Shown here: positions 7,974 to 19,225 of the stretch, in pieces
How the letters are laid out: each line of letters opens with the position of its first letter
Position numbering within the stretch: position 1 is the first letter of the stretch
NCBI RefSeq assembly: GCF_029760855.1
Contig: NZ_SOSI01000003.1
Coordinates: 124,001 to 188,000, forward strand
DNA from: Erythrobacter litoralis
GTDB lineage: Bacteria > Pseudomonadota > Alphaproteobacteria > Sphingomonadales > Sphingomonadaceae
Direction of reading: 5' to 3'
DNA: 64,000 nucleotides
The notes under the pieces: model-generated
What the model saw: only the letters and a program-made list of their open reading frames with translations
What the model was told of the DNA's origin: nothing
Database searches by the model: none
Translations under genes and position numbers: made by a program

Positions 7974-8953
7974 GGCAGGCGTAGGAGAACCCAGGCGTAG
8001 CCGAGGCAGGCGGCAAGATAGTGTACCCATAGTAGCGGAATTGCCGCCGCCGCCTCGAACACCCCGCGCTCGGCGAATACGCTGCGAATAAAGCTACCGT
8101 TGGCATAGGCTAGCAGGCCAAAAGCCGAAGCAATCAGAATCGCCCCAATTGCGGGCGCTATAAGCAGCGCCATCAGCCCCAGCAGGCTCGCAGCGACCGC
8201 TATGCCGGACAACCGACCTTTCAAGCTAAGGTTCAACGCATAGCTTGATGCTTCGCCAAGATCGGTTTGCAACATGCGCGCCCATGGTATGGCGCGGTGG
8301 AACATATCCGTCCGAAACATCGATTGCAGGGTCCAACGCTTGAGGTGCTTGCCCTGGATGCCGGGATCGAGCCAGATCGTTTCTCCGCGCGTAGTCAGTT
8401 CGAGGCCGAGCTTGATGTCTTCCATCATCGCCTGTTTGGCGTCGAAGCCCCCTGCCCGTTCGAATGCCTCCCGCCGCACCGCGCCGCACCCAGTCCAGAA
8501 AGTCACTGCCTTTCCCGCCCCCTCGATATGGACATGGCGATGAAGGAGATTGCGAAACCGGCTAACGACGGTGTTCGCCGCCGGATCGTCATCGTAACTT
8601 CCGAAGACGGCAGCATATTGTGGATGTTCGGTAAAGAAAGCCAGCACTCGCCGCCTCGTATCGGGATGAACCACGACATCGGCATCGACGAAAAACAGGA
8701 TATCCGCCTTGGTCGCACGCACGCCCACATTGCGTGCATTCGCCGCCCCTGCATTCGCCGAAATGCTGAGCGGTTCGACGTTAAAGGTTCGCGCGATTTC
8801 TACGGTTCTATCTGTTGATGCATCGTCGACCAGCACGATCTCATCCGTCGAGAAACCCGCCGCCATTAAGCCGGTCAGGCAGCGCGCCAGATAGGCTTTT
8901 GCATTATGCGCAGGTACGATCACGGCGATCGAAAGATCGATTGGCTCAGCCAT
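7970..8953 (-). CDS. Glycosyltransferase family 2 with C-terminal membrane helices
   Basis: I place the start at the ATG at 8953 (MAEPIDLSIAVIVPAHN), which overlaps the upstream gene's stop by 8 bases; the longer frame only re-reads that gene. The 327-residue product shows VIVPAHNA, IVLVDDASTD, NVGVRATKADILFFVDADVV and an E-D pair in AMMEDIKLGLEL, all GT2 catalytic-domain marks. The last ~85 residues contain two or three hydrophobic helices that would anchor the enzyme in the inner membrane. The GT2 gene upstream is its probable operon partner. Donor and acceptor cannot be read from sequence. Confidence 0.88.
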   Translation of the reverse strand: MAEPIDLSIAVIVPAHNAKAYLARCLTGLMAAGFSTDEIVLVDDASTDRTVEIARTFNVEPLSISANAGAANARNVGVRATKADILFFVDADVVVHPDTRRRVLAFFTEHPQYAAVFGSYDDDPAANTVVSRFRNLLHRHVHIEGAGKAVTFWTGCGAVRREAFERAGGFDAKQAMMEDIKLGLELTTRGETIWLDPGIQGKHLKRWTLQSMFRTDMFHRAIPWARMLQTDLGEASSYALNLSLKGRLSGIAVAASLLGLMALLIAPAIGAILIASAFGLLAYANGSFIRSVFAERGVFEAAAAIPLLWVHYLAACLGYAWVLLRLP

Positions 8954-9893
8954 TGAACTGCGCCTGCAGTGTCCGATGAAGCGGTGGCGGCAGAAGGCTT
9001 GCAAGCACAGCCGCCGAACGGACACGGGCATGCTGATCACTGATGGCGAACACGGGATCGGTTCGCCAGCATTCGGCCATTAGACGGCGCGCTTCGGCGA
9101 ACTCGCGATTCTTGTAAGCCGCCGTGGCCCAAACGAGGAGGTTCCGCGCGCGGGCCTCCCCGTCCAACCTCGAAAGGTCGACGCAGTCTCGCTGGATTGC
9201 GCCCGCCACCACCGCTTCCCAACCTACTCTCATCCGCTTCCAGCTTCCCGTGATCTGACCGGGGCGGGTGCGGTAGTCGACCAATACGCGATCGACTGCT
9301 GTAATCGTCTTGCCGCGGCCTTCGGTTAAGCGGACCCAGTAGTCGAGATCGATACATGCAGGCAGATCGACATCGAATAGGCCGATGGCGGCGGCTCGCT
9401 CCGCCGCAATGACGACGCCACTCCCACTGTGAATCGGATTATCCCTCAGCAGGTCCTCGGCGCTGAAGCGAAGCCTGTCGATTCGCGATGTAACGCCAGT
9501 GGGCTGGCCACGCAAATCGACATGGCGGCATAAGGGGAAGACGAGATCGCAATCAGCCGTGCCTATCGTCTCGATCAGCGCAGTCAGCGCACCTGGATGC
9601 AACAGATCGTCCGCGTCGAGGAATCCGATCAGCCGCCCTGTCGCGCGCCGTAGTCCTGCATTCCGGGCTGAACCCGCACCGCCCTGTTTCTGCGATAGTA
9701 CGGTGCATTGGCGCTTCCGCTGATGGAATTGCGCCTCGTATCGTTGCAGAACTGAAAGCGTCGTATCGGTCGATCCATCGTCGATCAGCAAGACCTCGAA
9801 ATCCGCGTCATCCTGCACCAACAGACTGTCGAGGGTTTCCGCGACATAGTCCGCGACGTTATGGGCCGGGATTATGATGCTTATTTCGACCAT
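8946..9893 (-). CDS. Glycosyltransferase family 2
   Basis: The 315-residue product has SIIIPAHNVADYV at the N-terminus, VLLIDDGSTDTTL at ~36-48, GSARNAGLRRATG at ~77-89 and the DxD motif IGFLDADDLLHPG at ~93-105. It also has an IDLDYWVRL segment in the acceptor-side region. This is a standard GT-A, GT2 fold. A GTG six bases upstream of the chosen ATG (9893) is an alternative start. The gene overlaps the next GT2 by 8 bases, so the two are translated together. It is divergent from the GT4 gene at 9981, with an 87-base promoter region between them. Confidence 0.88.
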   Translation of the reverse strand: MVEISIIIPAHNVADYVAETLDSLLVQDDADFEVLLIDDGSTDTTLSVLQRYEAQFHQRKRQCTVLSQKQGGAGSARNAGLRRATGRLIGFLDADDLLHPGALTALIETIGTADCDLVFPLCRHVDLRGQPTGVTSRIDRLRFSAEDLLRDNPIHSGSGVVIAAERAAAIGLFDVDLPACIDLDYWVRLTEGRGKTITAVDRVLVDYRTRPGQITGSWKRMRVGWEAVVAGAIQRDCVDLSRLDGEARARNLLVWATAAYKNREFAEARRLMAECWRTDPVFAISDQHARVRSAAVLASLLPPPLHRTLQAQFNG

Positions 9894-9980
9894 AGACACT
9901 ACCCATGCCGCAACTGCGAAACCTGCGCAAAGCTTGTGTGGCGATTGGCACGATTCGGGGCGAGAATTCTTTAGAACAGT

Positions 9981-11162
9981 ATGATGACGGCGTTCGACCC
10001 TCTGCGCATCGGTTTTGCGACTTATGAATTTCCGGTTCTATCGGAACCGTTCGTCAGCACGCTCGCCATCGACCTTGCGCTTCGTGGACATGACCTTTCG
10101 GTAATGACACTCAATACCGAAAGCCGCGGAACGCCCCAAGCGATGCATAGCGAGGTAGAAGAAACGGGAATTGCAGGGCTTGCTCGACATTGCGCCCCCC
10201 GAAGCGCTTTCGGGAAGCTGATCGCCAAATCCCGCGGGGGGCAGTTCGCTCTGCGTGCGCGAATGGCAAGCCGCGCCGGCCCATTCGACATCGTGCATTG
10301 CCATTTCGCAACCCTGGGTTTGCCGATGCTATCTCTCATGCAGAACGGCTTTTTGAAAACCCGCCGCATGATCGTGCATCTCAGAGGCTACGACATCACG
10401 ACTTTCGTGGAGGAGCGGGGCCGGAATGTTTATGACGAACTATTCGCTAAGGCGGACCTGTTCATCGCTAATTGCGAATATTTTCGGGATCGCGCGATCG
10501 CCTTAGGTTGCGACCCGGACAAGATCGAGGTCATCGGCTCGCCACTCGATGCCAAAAGATTTGTGCCACCTTCAGATAGACGCGCGTATGAAGATCGCCC
10601 ACTCGCACTCGTCGCCGTCGGACGTTTGGTCGCAAAGAAAGGGTTCGGAACAGCGGTCGAAGCTGTGGCCCTTTTAAAAAGTCGTGGCATCGATGTTAGG
10701 CTGGATATTCTCGGCGATGGACCGCTGCGCGACGAGCTGAAGCGCGAAATCGAGCGGCATCATCTTGAAAAGATCGTGACGCTCAAAGGGCATGCAACCC
10801 AAGCGCAAATCGTAGATGCTTTGCATCAAGCCGATATCGCCCTCGCCCCCAGCGTCCGCGATGCATCCGGCAACGAGGATGCGCCTGTCAATACCTTGAA
10901 AGAGGCCATGGCGACCGGCCTTCCCGTTATCGCCACGCGTCACGGCGGCATTCCCGAACTCGTCAAACACGGCGAGAACGGCTTGCTGATCGACGAGTAC
11001 GATGCCGAGGGTCTGGCCGACGCCATATTTAAGCTCGCCGAACGGCCGCAGGAATGGCGCGCAATGGGGGAGGCCGGGCGTGGTCGTGTACTCGATATGT
11101 ATGAAAGAAATACGGTGTGCGAGCGGACCCTTGCCGCTTACCGCAGGACGCTTGAACGATAA
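9981..11162 (+). CDS. Glycosyltransferase family 4, WcaL/colanic-acid type
   Basis: The 393-residue product is a GT-B enzyme. The N-terminal half has FPVLSEPFVSTLAIDLALRG, close to the F-P-x-x-S-E-x-F-V motif of colanic-acid WcaL-like transferases. The C-terminal half has VAVGRLVAKKGF at ~211-222, LDILGDGPLRDELK at ~242, and the donor-binding E-x7-E region NEDAPVNTLKEAMATGLPV at ~300. It would transfer a hexose with retention of configuration during exopolysaccharide or LPS assembly. Seventy-one bases separate it from the following GT2 on the same strand. No specific sugar can be assigned. Confidence 0.88.
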   Translation: MMTAFDPLRIGFATYEFPVLSEPFVSTLAIDLALRGHDLSVMTLNTESRGTPQAMHSEVEETGIAGLARHCAPRSAFGKLIAKSRGGQFALRARMASRAGPFDIVHCHFATLGLPMLSLMQNGFLKTRRMIVHLRGYDITTFVEERGRNVYDELFAKADLFIANCEYFRDRAIALGCDPDKIEVIGSPLDAKRFVPPSDRRAYEDRPLALVAVGRLVAKKGFGTAVEAVALLKSRGIDVRLDILGDGPLRDELKREIERHHLEKIVTLKGHATQAQIVDALHQADIALAPSVRDASGNEDAPVNTLKEAMATGLPVIATRHGGIPELVKHGENGLLIDEYDAEGLADAIFKLAERPQEWRAMGEAGRGRVLDMYERNTVCERTLAAYRRTLER

Positions 11163-11233
11163 AACCAACTGCGCAGGCTGGTGCAGGGCCCGATAGATGG
11201 TGTATTACCGACTGGAAACGGAGATCCGAAACG

Positions 11234-12265
11234 ATGACTGAGATCGCTGACACGCGCGCTACCGTGATCGTCACCCAGCGCGAGCGCTTCGGAATGACCG
11301 AAGAATCGCTCGACAGTCTGTATGATCATATCGGCGAAAATGTCGATGTGGTGGTGGTGGATGGCAATTCGCCACCTTCAAAGAAGGCCTACCTCGAAAA
11401 GGCAGCAAAGGAGCGCGGGTTCACCCTGATCCGCCGCGACGCTTTTCTTACGCCCAATCAGGCGCGAAATTTGGGCGTTGGCGCTGCAAGCACCAAATAC
11501 GTAGTCTTCGCCGATAACGATGTGATTTATTCGCAAAATTGGCTGGAGAACCTGATCGCCTGTGCCGAAGAGACCGGCGCGGCGGTGGTCGCGCCGCTAA
11601 CCTGCCAAGGTCTTCCCGCGCATACCGAAATCCACCATGCCGGCGGGGATTATGCCATCGATGGCATGATGGACGATTTCATGGCGGCGAACGACGACGA
11701 GCAGCGACCGTTCGACGAAGTCATGCATGGACACGGCGACAAACTATCCGCCTGGCAGGGCAAGCTTCGCCGTCAGGTTACCGGTATGTGCGAATTTCAC
11801 TGCGTGCTTGTGCGTAAGGATGTGTTCGAAAAAACCGGTCCGCTCGACGAAGGCATGCTTTCGACGAAAGAACACATCGATTTTTCGATTGCGGTTCGCG
11901 AAGCTGGCGAGGAAGTCTGGTTCGAACCGACTTCGGTCATTACCTACGTGTTTCCGTGCCGTGCGAGGCCGTTGAACCGCGAGGACTGGCCGTTTTTCGC
12001 ATTGCGCTGGTCGACGGAATACGGTTCGCGCTCCCTCAAGCATTTCATCGCGAAATGGCGTTTGCAGACGAAACCCGATTACGTCGCCGAGAAGGAGCAT
12101 ATCTACGCGACGCGGCGTATGCAGGGCATCCTCATTCCGATTATGCGACAGATTCCGCTGATGGGTCGTAATGCACGTTTCGCTCGGGTAGCCGCGCGAG
12201 CCTCTCAGCCTGTGGAGATGGTCGTCAATCGTGCCCTCGTTGGCTGGCACGACCGGCGACGCTGA
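11234..12265 (+). CDS. Glycosyltransferase family 2, divergent
   Basis: The 343-residue product has a GT2-type core: VIVTQRERFGMTEESLDSL at the start, VVVVDGNSPP at ~37, NQARNLGVGAASTKYVVF at ~76, the DxD-like FADNDVIYS at ~93, and TKEHIDFSIAVREAG at ~212 with the acidic pair of the acceptor site. The N-terminal V-x-P-x-Y motif is replaced by VIVTQRER, so it is a diverged member. It follows the GT4 gene in the same direction and ends three bases before the convergent flippase. It probably adds a residue to the same glycan. Confidence 0.82.
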   Translation: MTEIADTRATVIVTQRERFGMTEESLDSLYDHIGENVDVVVVDGNSPPSKKAYLEKAAKERGFTLIRRDAFLTPNQARNLGVGAASTKYVVFADNDVIYSQNWLENLIACAEETGAAVVAPLTCQGLPAHTEIHHAGGDYAIDGMMDDFMAANDDEQRPFDEVMHGHGDKLSAWQGKLRRQVTGMCEFHCVLVRKDVFEKTGPLDEGMLSTKEHIDFSIAVREAGEEVWFEPTSVITYVFPCRARPLNREDWPFFALRWSTEYGSRSLKHFIAKWRLQTKPDYVAEKEHIYATRRMQGILIPIMRQIPLMGRNARFARVAARASQPVEMVVNRALVGWHDRRR

Positions 12266-12268
12266 AGA

Positions 12269-13810
12269 TCAGCCGCGCCGCTCCGCCCACGAGCGTCGAA
12301 AGCGACCCGCAAGCGCCGTTGCGCGTTCGCGGCCGTGTCCGGTGTAATGCAAGAGCGTCTTTTCGAACCCGTCCGGCTTGCCGCTGATGTGCCATAGAAC
12401 GAAGACGCTCAGGAAATAGACCAGCACGCCGATAGGCACTTTGTAGGCCAGCAAGACTGCACTTTCGAACGAAGTGGTAAAGCGTTCGACCCTACCGGGC
12501 AAAGCCGTGATACATACGCCCATGATCCCGGAAGCGAGGATCGCACGCCAATTGTTTCTGACGATGCCCAGTAGGGGCGCGGAGAGCAGATGCCGGATCA
12601 GGAATGCATTGAGAACGATCCGCAGCAGGGCAAGCAAGGCCATCCCGATCGCTGCGCCTGCCAACCCGTACTCGGCGATCGTTAGCCAAAGTACCGGATA
12701 GGTTGCCACCGCAATCAAAAGAGAGCGCCAGAAATTGGCCCGCAAATGCCCCAAGGCAATCGCCACATTGCCGACCGGGCCGGTCGCGACCTTGAACGCC
12801 ATAGCGGGGGCAAGGATCTGCAGGACGATCGCTGCATCGAGCCAGTCCCGTCCGACCAATGTGCGAATGATCTCGAGCGCGAGCACGGCTATCCCTATGC
12901 CGGCCGGGAGGACGAACCCGCCGATCACGCCCTGCGCCTTGCGAAACGCAGCGCGCATCGCTTCCGGACTGTGCTTCAACGCGGAAAAGCTCGGTAACAA
13001 GGTTCGCCGGACCGGTTCGAGCATTTCATTCATCGGGATCGACTGAAGGTCGCGGGCTATGGTGAACAACCCGAGAATTGCGGGCGTCGTGAATATCCAA
13101 AGCATGAGACGCGGCGCGACCGTATTGGCTTCGGCGGCGAACCGTTCCGCTGCCAACCACCCGCCGAAGCTGACGAAGTGGCGCCAATCCTTCGTACCGA
13201 AACGCGGACGATATGGTACGCGCCAGTAGGATACGAGCGATTGCAACCCACTCGTTGCGAGCGAAATCACCACCAGCGCCCAGTAATTGCGCAACCAGAA
13301 TGCAACCGCAATGCCAAGTCCGGTCGCTATGGCGGCTGCAATGACGTCGCGTACTACTTCGCGCCGGAAATCGAGATTTCGACTGTAAACGACGAGCCCC
13401 GGGTTCCGTAACGCATCGAGCAGCGGCATGAGCGCAAGCGCGCGCAGGACATCGTATAGCCGGGCCGAACCGAGCAGCCCTGCCAGAGGTTCCGCGGTAA
13501 GAAACAGGATCGCCGCCATCGCCGAACCGCGCAGCAGCTGGATGGTGAAGACAGTATCGAGATGGGCGCGATCGAGGTCCTGCCGCACGATCAACGCGGC
13601 ACCATCCTTCGTGTCGAACACTGCCTGGATCAATGTGACGACTGTGAATGCCAACGCGACGAGGCCGTAATCGGCTGGTGTCAACAACCGCGCTAAAATG
13701 ACAAGACTGATGAGCGTGCTGATTCGAGTCAGCATCCTGCCGACACCCAGCAACACCGCGCCAGCGAAGGCCCGTTTTCCGAGATTGTCGTGCTGTCGCT
13801 CGAATTTCAA
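12269..13810 (-). CDS. Lipopolysaccharide/exopolysaccharide flippase (MOP superfamily, Wzx-like)
   Basis: The 513-residue product has about 12-14 hydrophobic helices and the family opening LLGVGRMLTRISTLISLVILARLL, with TPADYGLVALAFTVV close behind. These are characteristic of polysaccharide translocases such as WzxC and RfbX. It would move an undecaprenyl-linked oligosaccharide across the inner membrane. The start codon is TTG at 13810, supported by GGAGG seven bases upstream. It is divergent from the GT2 at 13902, with a 91-base shared promoter region. The C-terminal tail is basic and arginine-rich. Confidence 0.9.
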   Translation of the reverse strand: MKFERQHDNLGKRAFAGAVLLGVGRMLTRISTLISLVILARLLTPADYGLVALAFTVVTLIQAVFDTKDGAALIVRQDLDRAHLDTVFTIQLLRGSAMAAILFLTAEPLAGLLGSARLYDVLRALALMPLLDALRNPGLVVYSRNLDFRREVVRDVIAAAIATGLGIAVAFWLRNYWALVVISLATSGLQSLVSYWRVPYRPRFGTKDWRHFVSFGGWLAAERFAAEANTVAPRLMLWIFTTPAILGLFTIARDLQSIPMNEMLEPVRRTLLPSFSALKHSPEAMRAAFRKAQGVIGGFVLPAGIGIAVLALEIIRTLVGRDWLDAAIVLQILAPAMAFKVATGPVGNVAIALGHLRANFWRSLLIAVATYPVLWLTIAEYGLAGAAIGMALLALLRIVLNAFLIRHLLSAPLLGIVRNNWRAILASGIMGVCITALPGRVERFTTSFESAVLLAYKVPIGVLVYFLSVFVLWHISGKPDGFEKTLLHYTGHGRERATALAGRFRRSWAERRG

Positions 13811-13901
13811 ATTGCCGCCTCCGACTTTGGCCCATAACGGCGGCTTGCCGGTTCGTCACGGCAGGCTTGATCGTTGCGTATAAAAACGGTGCAATAGAAG
13901 A

Positions 13902-15963
<2,062 letters not shown>

Positions 15964-15974
15964 CGTAATCCGCA

Positions 15975-17096
15975 ATGACGATCGCCGCCCTGCCCGATCT
16001 TGCGAACGCACGCCGGCTGGTCGTTAAAGTCGGCTCCGCCCTGCTGGTGGAACGCGGCGAACCGCGCGCCCAATGGCTTGGCTCGCTCGTGGACGACCTC
16101 GCACGGCTGCGGGAAAGCGGAACGGATATTATCGTCGTATCGTCGGGTGCGATTGCCTTGGGCGCGGCGAAGCTTGGCATGGCGAAAGGCGGGCGCGGCA
16201 GTCTCGCCGACGCGCAGGCGGCTGCTTCGGTCGGTCAGGTCGAACTTGCACGATTGTGGAGCGCGGCGCTGGGTTCGCACGGTATTACGGCGGCGCAGAT
16301 GCTGGTGACGCTGGGCGATCTTGAAGACCGCCGCCGCTATCTCAATGCGTCCGCCACCCTCGCCCGGCTGATCGAAGCAGGCGCGGTGCCGGTGGTGAAC
16401 GAGAACGACAGCGTCGCGACCGAGGAAATCCGTTTCGGCGACAACGACCGGCTGGCCGCGCGCGTGGCACAAGCAGCGGGTGCGGATGCGGTGCTGCTGT
16501 TGAGCGATGTCGATGGGTTGTACGACCGCGATCCGCGCGAAGATGGTGCACTGCTGGTCGAGCGGGTAGAGGGGGTAACGCCGGAAATCATCGCAATGGC
16601 GACAGGACGCAGCACTTCCGGCCTCGGTAGCGGCGGGATGCTCGCGAAATTACAAGCGGCGCGCATTGCGGAACGGGCCGGGATCGCGCTCGCCATAGGA
16701 AACGGCACGCATGGTGCGCCGATTTCGCGGATTCTGGCGGAAGGTCGTGGGACGCTGTTCGTTCCGCAGGCCGACAGTTCGGCGCGCAAGGCGTGGCTCT
16801 CGGGCCGCCTCGCGCCCTCAGGGGTTCTGACAGTAGATGCAGGCTGCGTCGAAGCGTTGGCAGGCGGGGCGAGCCTGCTTGCAGCCGGACTTACCGAGGT
16901 AGAGGGCGACTTCAGGCGCGGCGATCTCGTTGCAATTCATGGTGCGAAGGGCGAGCGATTGGGTCAGGGACTGGTCGAATACGACGCTGTCGAATGTCGC
17001 ACGATCCTCGGCCTGCGCGAGCGCGAGCAGGCGGCGAAGCTCGGCTATGCCCCCCGGGCCGCTGTCGTTCATCGCGACCATATGGTATACACGTGA
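15975..17096 (+). CDS. proB: Glutamate 5-kinase
   Basis: The 373-residue product has the amino-acid-kinase fold: RLVVKVGSALLV near residue 13, IIVVSSGAIALGAAKLG at ~52, VVNENDSVATEEIRFGDND at ~137-155 and STSGLGSGGMLAKLQAA at ~214. A C-terminal PUA domain occupies ~280-373 and contains GVLTVDAGCVEALAGGASL. It phosphorylates L-glutamate with ATP in the first step of proline synthesis. No Shine-Dalgarno sequence is obvious; the gene lies 11 bases after obgE and is probably read from the same transcript. Its stop overlaps the GTG start of the next gene. Confidence 0.96.
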   Translation: MTIAALPDLANARRLVVKVGSALLVERGEPRAQWLGSLVDDLARLRESGTDIIVVSSGAIALGAAKLGMAKGGRGSLADAQAAASVGQVELARLWSAALGSHGITAAQMLVTLGDLEDRRRYLNASATLARLIEAGAVPVVNENDSVATEEIRFGDNDRLAARVAQAAGADAVLLLSDVDGLYDRDPREDGALLVERVEGVTPEIIAMATGRSTSGLGSGGMLAKLQAARIAERAGIALAIGNGTHGAPISRILAEGRGTLFVPQADSSARKAWLSGRLAPSGVLTVDAGCVEALAGGASLLAAGLTEVEGDFRRGDLVAIHGAKGERLGQGLVEYDAVECRTILGLREREQAAKLGYAPRAAVVHRDHMVYT

Positions 17097-18004
17097 CGAT
17101 CGCGCTCACCGGCGCAACCGGCTTCGTCGGCCGGGCGGTGCTGGACGAGGCGCTGCGGCGCGAAGAACCGCTACGCGCACTGACCCGCCGCGAGCAGGCG
17201 CCGCAAGACTGTGTCGAATGGGTTCGCGGAACCTTGGACGGTACCACCGCCCTTGCGGAGATGTGCCGTATGACGGACGCAGTGCTGCACATCGCGGGCC
17301 TCACAACCTCGAACGACGCGGCAGAGTTCGAACGCGCGAACGTCACCGGCACGGCAAACGTTATCGAGGCGATGAAGCAAGCGCGCGTGAAGCGGCTGGT
17401 GTTCGTCTCATCGCTGTCCGCACGCGAACCAAAGCTGTCGAGCTATGGCGCATCCAAGGCGGTGGCGGAGACGCTGGTGGAGAAGAGCGGCCTCGACTGG
17501 ACGATCGTGCGCCCGCCCGGCATTTACGGCCCGCGCGATGTGGATTATTTCGAGATGTTTCGCAGCGCCGAGTGGGGCTTCGTACCAATCCCGCCGCGCG
17601 GGGCGAGTTCGATTATCCATGTGGCGGACCTTGCGCGTCTCTTGCTCGACCTGGTCGATGCGCCCCCCGCCCTCGTCCGCAAACGGATGTTCGAGCCTGA
17701 CGACGGGCGGGAAGGGGGTTGGTCGCACAGGGAGCTGGCCAAGGCCATCGGCACGGCGATGGGCCGAAAGGTGATTGCGCCGCAATTGCCGCCCGGCGGA
17801 ATGTGGGCGGCGGCGAAGATCGATCGGATGGTGCGTGGCCGCAACGCACGCCTGACCGAGGACCGGGTCGGCTACATGCTCCATCCCAATTGGGTCGCGC
17901 GTTCCGCACACGGGGTGCCGCGGGCCGTGTGGGAGCCACGCATTTCGGGTGAAGCCGGTCTGAAGCAAACCGCCGAATGGTACCGCCACGAAGGCTGGCT
18001 TTAG
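17093..18004 (+). CDS. NAD-dependent epimerase/dehydratase family protein (extended SDR)
   Basis: The GTG at 17093 forms a GTGA overlap with the proB stop and begins VTIALTGATGFVGRAVL, which carries the G-x-x-G-x-x-G dinucleotide motif at the very N-terminus. The longer upstream frame only re-reads proB. The 303-residue product contains VFVSSLSAREPKLSSYGASKA, where the S-Y-x-x-x-K catalytic residues are visible, and IVRPPGIYGPRD. This is an atypical or extended SDR related to nucleotide-sugar epimerases and complex I-associated NDUFA9-type proteins. The substrate is unknown. Coupling to proB suggests shared expression rather than shared pathway. Confidence 0.85.
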   Translation: MTIALTGATGFVGRAVLDEALRREEPLRALTRREQAPQDCVEWVRGTLDGTTALAEMCRMTDAVLHIAGLTTSNDAAEFERANVTGTANVIEAMKQARVKRLVFVSSLSAREPKLSSYGASKAVAETLVEKSGLDWTIVRPPGIYGPRDVDYFEMFRSAEWGFVPIPPRGASSIIHVADLARLLLDLVDAPPALVRKRMFEPDDGREGGWSHRELAKAIGTAMGRKVIAPQLPPGGMWAAAKIDRMVRGRNARLTEDRVGYMLHPNWVARSAHGVPRAVWEPRISGEAGLKQTAEWYRHEGWL

Positions 18005-18005
18005 A

Positions 18006-18761
18006 CTAGAGGAAGGGTTCCTCGCCGGGCTTGTGAATGCCGCACTCCACCTTGTCCCAGCCCGACCAGCGGCCGGCGCGCGGGTCTTCGCCGGGCTTCA
18101 CTTCGCGCGTACAGGGCATGCAGCCGATCGAGGGATAGCCGCGTTCGACGAGTGGATGACGCGGCAGGTCGTGCTCTTCGAAGTAGCCGAGGATCCGGGC
18201 CGCATCCCAGTCGATGAGCGGATTGATCTTGAGCCGCCCCTGTGCGTCCGCCGTATCTACCTCGAAGCGCGGTAGGTTGGCGCGGGTAGTAGACTGGAAC
18301 GCCTTGCGTCCCGTCAGGCTGGCATCGTAACGGGCAAGCGCCTTTTCCAACGGCAGCACCTTGCGCAATTCGCAGCAGCCATCGGGATCGTAGGACCAGC
18401 GCAGCCCGCTTTCGTCGCGCTTTTCGAGGTCCGCGATTTCGGGATAGACGTTGACGAGATCGAGGCCAAGGCGCCCGGCCAGTTCGTCGCGATAGGCGAG
18501 TGTTTCGGGAAAATGCTTGCCTGTGTCGAGAAACAGCACCGGCAGCTCGGGCGCGATGCGCGAGACAAGGTGCAGCAGTGCCGCGCTTTCCGCGCCGAAG
18601 CTGGAAACGAGCGCGATGTCGCCCACCAGATCGCCTTCGATCACCGCGCGCAGCCATTCCTCGGTCTCGGTGCCGCGGAACATGCGGTTTAGACGGATCG
18701 CGTCCTGATCGGTGAAGCGCGGCCGTGTATTCAGGCGGTCGATGGCGCGGGTCTGGTTCAT
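18006..18761 (-). CDS. cysH: Phosphoadenylyl-/adenylyl-sulfate reductase
   Basis: The 251-residue product has the PAPS-reductase fold with IALVSSFGAESAALLHLV at ~49-66 and LFLDTGKHFPETLAYRDEL at ~76. The active-site cysteine lies in VECGIHKPGEEPFL at the C-terminus. GCCELRK at ~128 and GCMPCTRE at ~213 supply the four cysteines of a [4Fe-4S] cluster. In this family the cluster marks enzymes that reduce APS directly (assimilatory APS reductase), so an APS kinase may not be needed. It is the last gene of the sulfur operon and overlaps DUF934 by 4 bases. Sulfite formed here feeds the reductase at 19218. Confidence 0.94.
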   Translation of the reverse strand: MNQTRAIDRLNTRPRFTDQDAIRLNRMFRGTETEEWLRAVIEGDLVGDIALVSSFGAESAALLHLVSRIAPELPVLFLDTGKHFPETLAYRDELAGRLGLDLVNVYPEIADLEKRDESGLRWSYDPDGCCELRKVLPLEKALARYDASLTGRKAFQSTTRANLPRFEVDTADAQGRLKINPLIDWDAARILGYFEEHDLPRHPLVERGYPSIGCMPCTREVKPGEDPRAGRWSGWDKVECGIHKPGEEPFL

Positions 18762-19225
18762 GCGTGCCGCTTGTTCCAGATCGGCGTGCGACCGTCCGCG
18801 GCGGGCTGATAAACTTCGGGCCAGCGGGATAGCGCAGCCTCAAGATCGTCCTCATCCAGCGGCGCGTCGGGATCGAAGGCGTCGAACCCGCAACGGCGCA
18901 TATAAGCCACCTGATCGACCAGCACGTCCCCCACTGCGCGCAATTCGCCCTCGTATCCCGCTTCGCGCAGGATCTGGGCCGAGGAATATCCGCGCCCGTC
19001 GCCGAAGGCCGGGAAGTTCACTTCGATCAGCGCAAGGCGTTCGAGATGCGGGATGAGCTCTCGCGCATCATCGCCCGGTTCGACCCGAACGGCGCTGGCG
19101 TTGGTCTGAGCGAGAAACGCATCGACGGTCACGGCACCGTGATCGACCGCATCGTCCTCGCGGTATCGCACGAGGTTGCCGGTGGTTGGGCCATGGCCTT
19201 CGGCCGGCGGGGTTTGATCAACCAT
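18758..19225 (-). CDS. DUF934 protein of the sulfate-assimilation operon
   Basis: The 155-residue product contains LIEVNFPAFGDGRGYSSAQILRE and a segment ending VLVDQVAYMRRCGFDAF, which I recognise as DUF934. The family is found almost only beside sulfite reductase and CysH in proteobacteria and has no proven biochemical role. Here it overlaps cysI by 8 bases and cysH by 4, so all three are translationally coupled. An accessory function, such as stabilising or delivering electrons to the reductases, is inference. No membrane segment or signal peptide is visible. Confidence 0.9.
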   Translation of the reverse strand: MVDQTPPAEGHGPTTGNLVRYREDDAVDHGAVTVDAFLAQTNASAVRVEPGDDARELIPHLERLALIEVNFPAFGDGRGYSSAQILREAGYEGELRAVGDVLVDQVAYMRRCGFDAFDPDAPLDEDDLEAALSRWPEVYQPAADGRTPIWNKRHA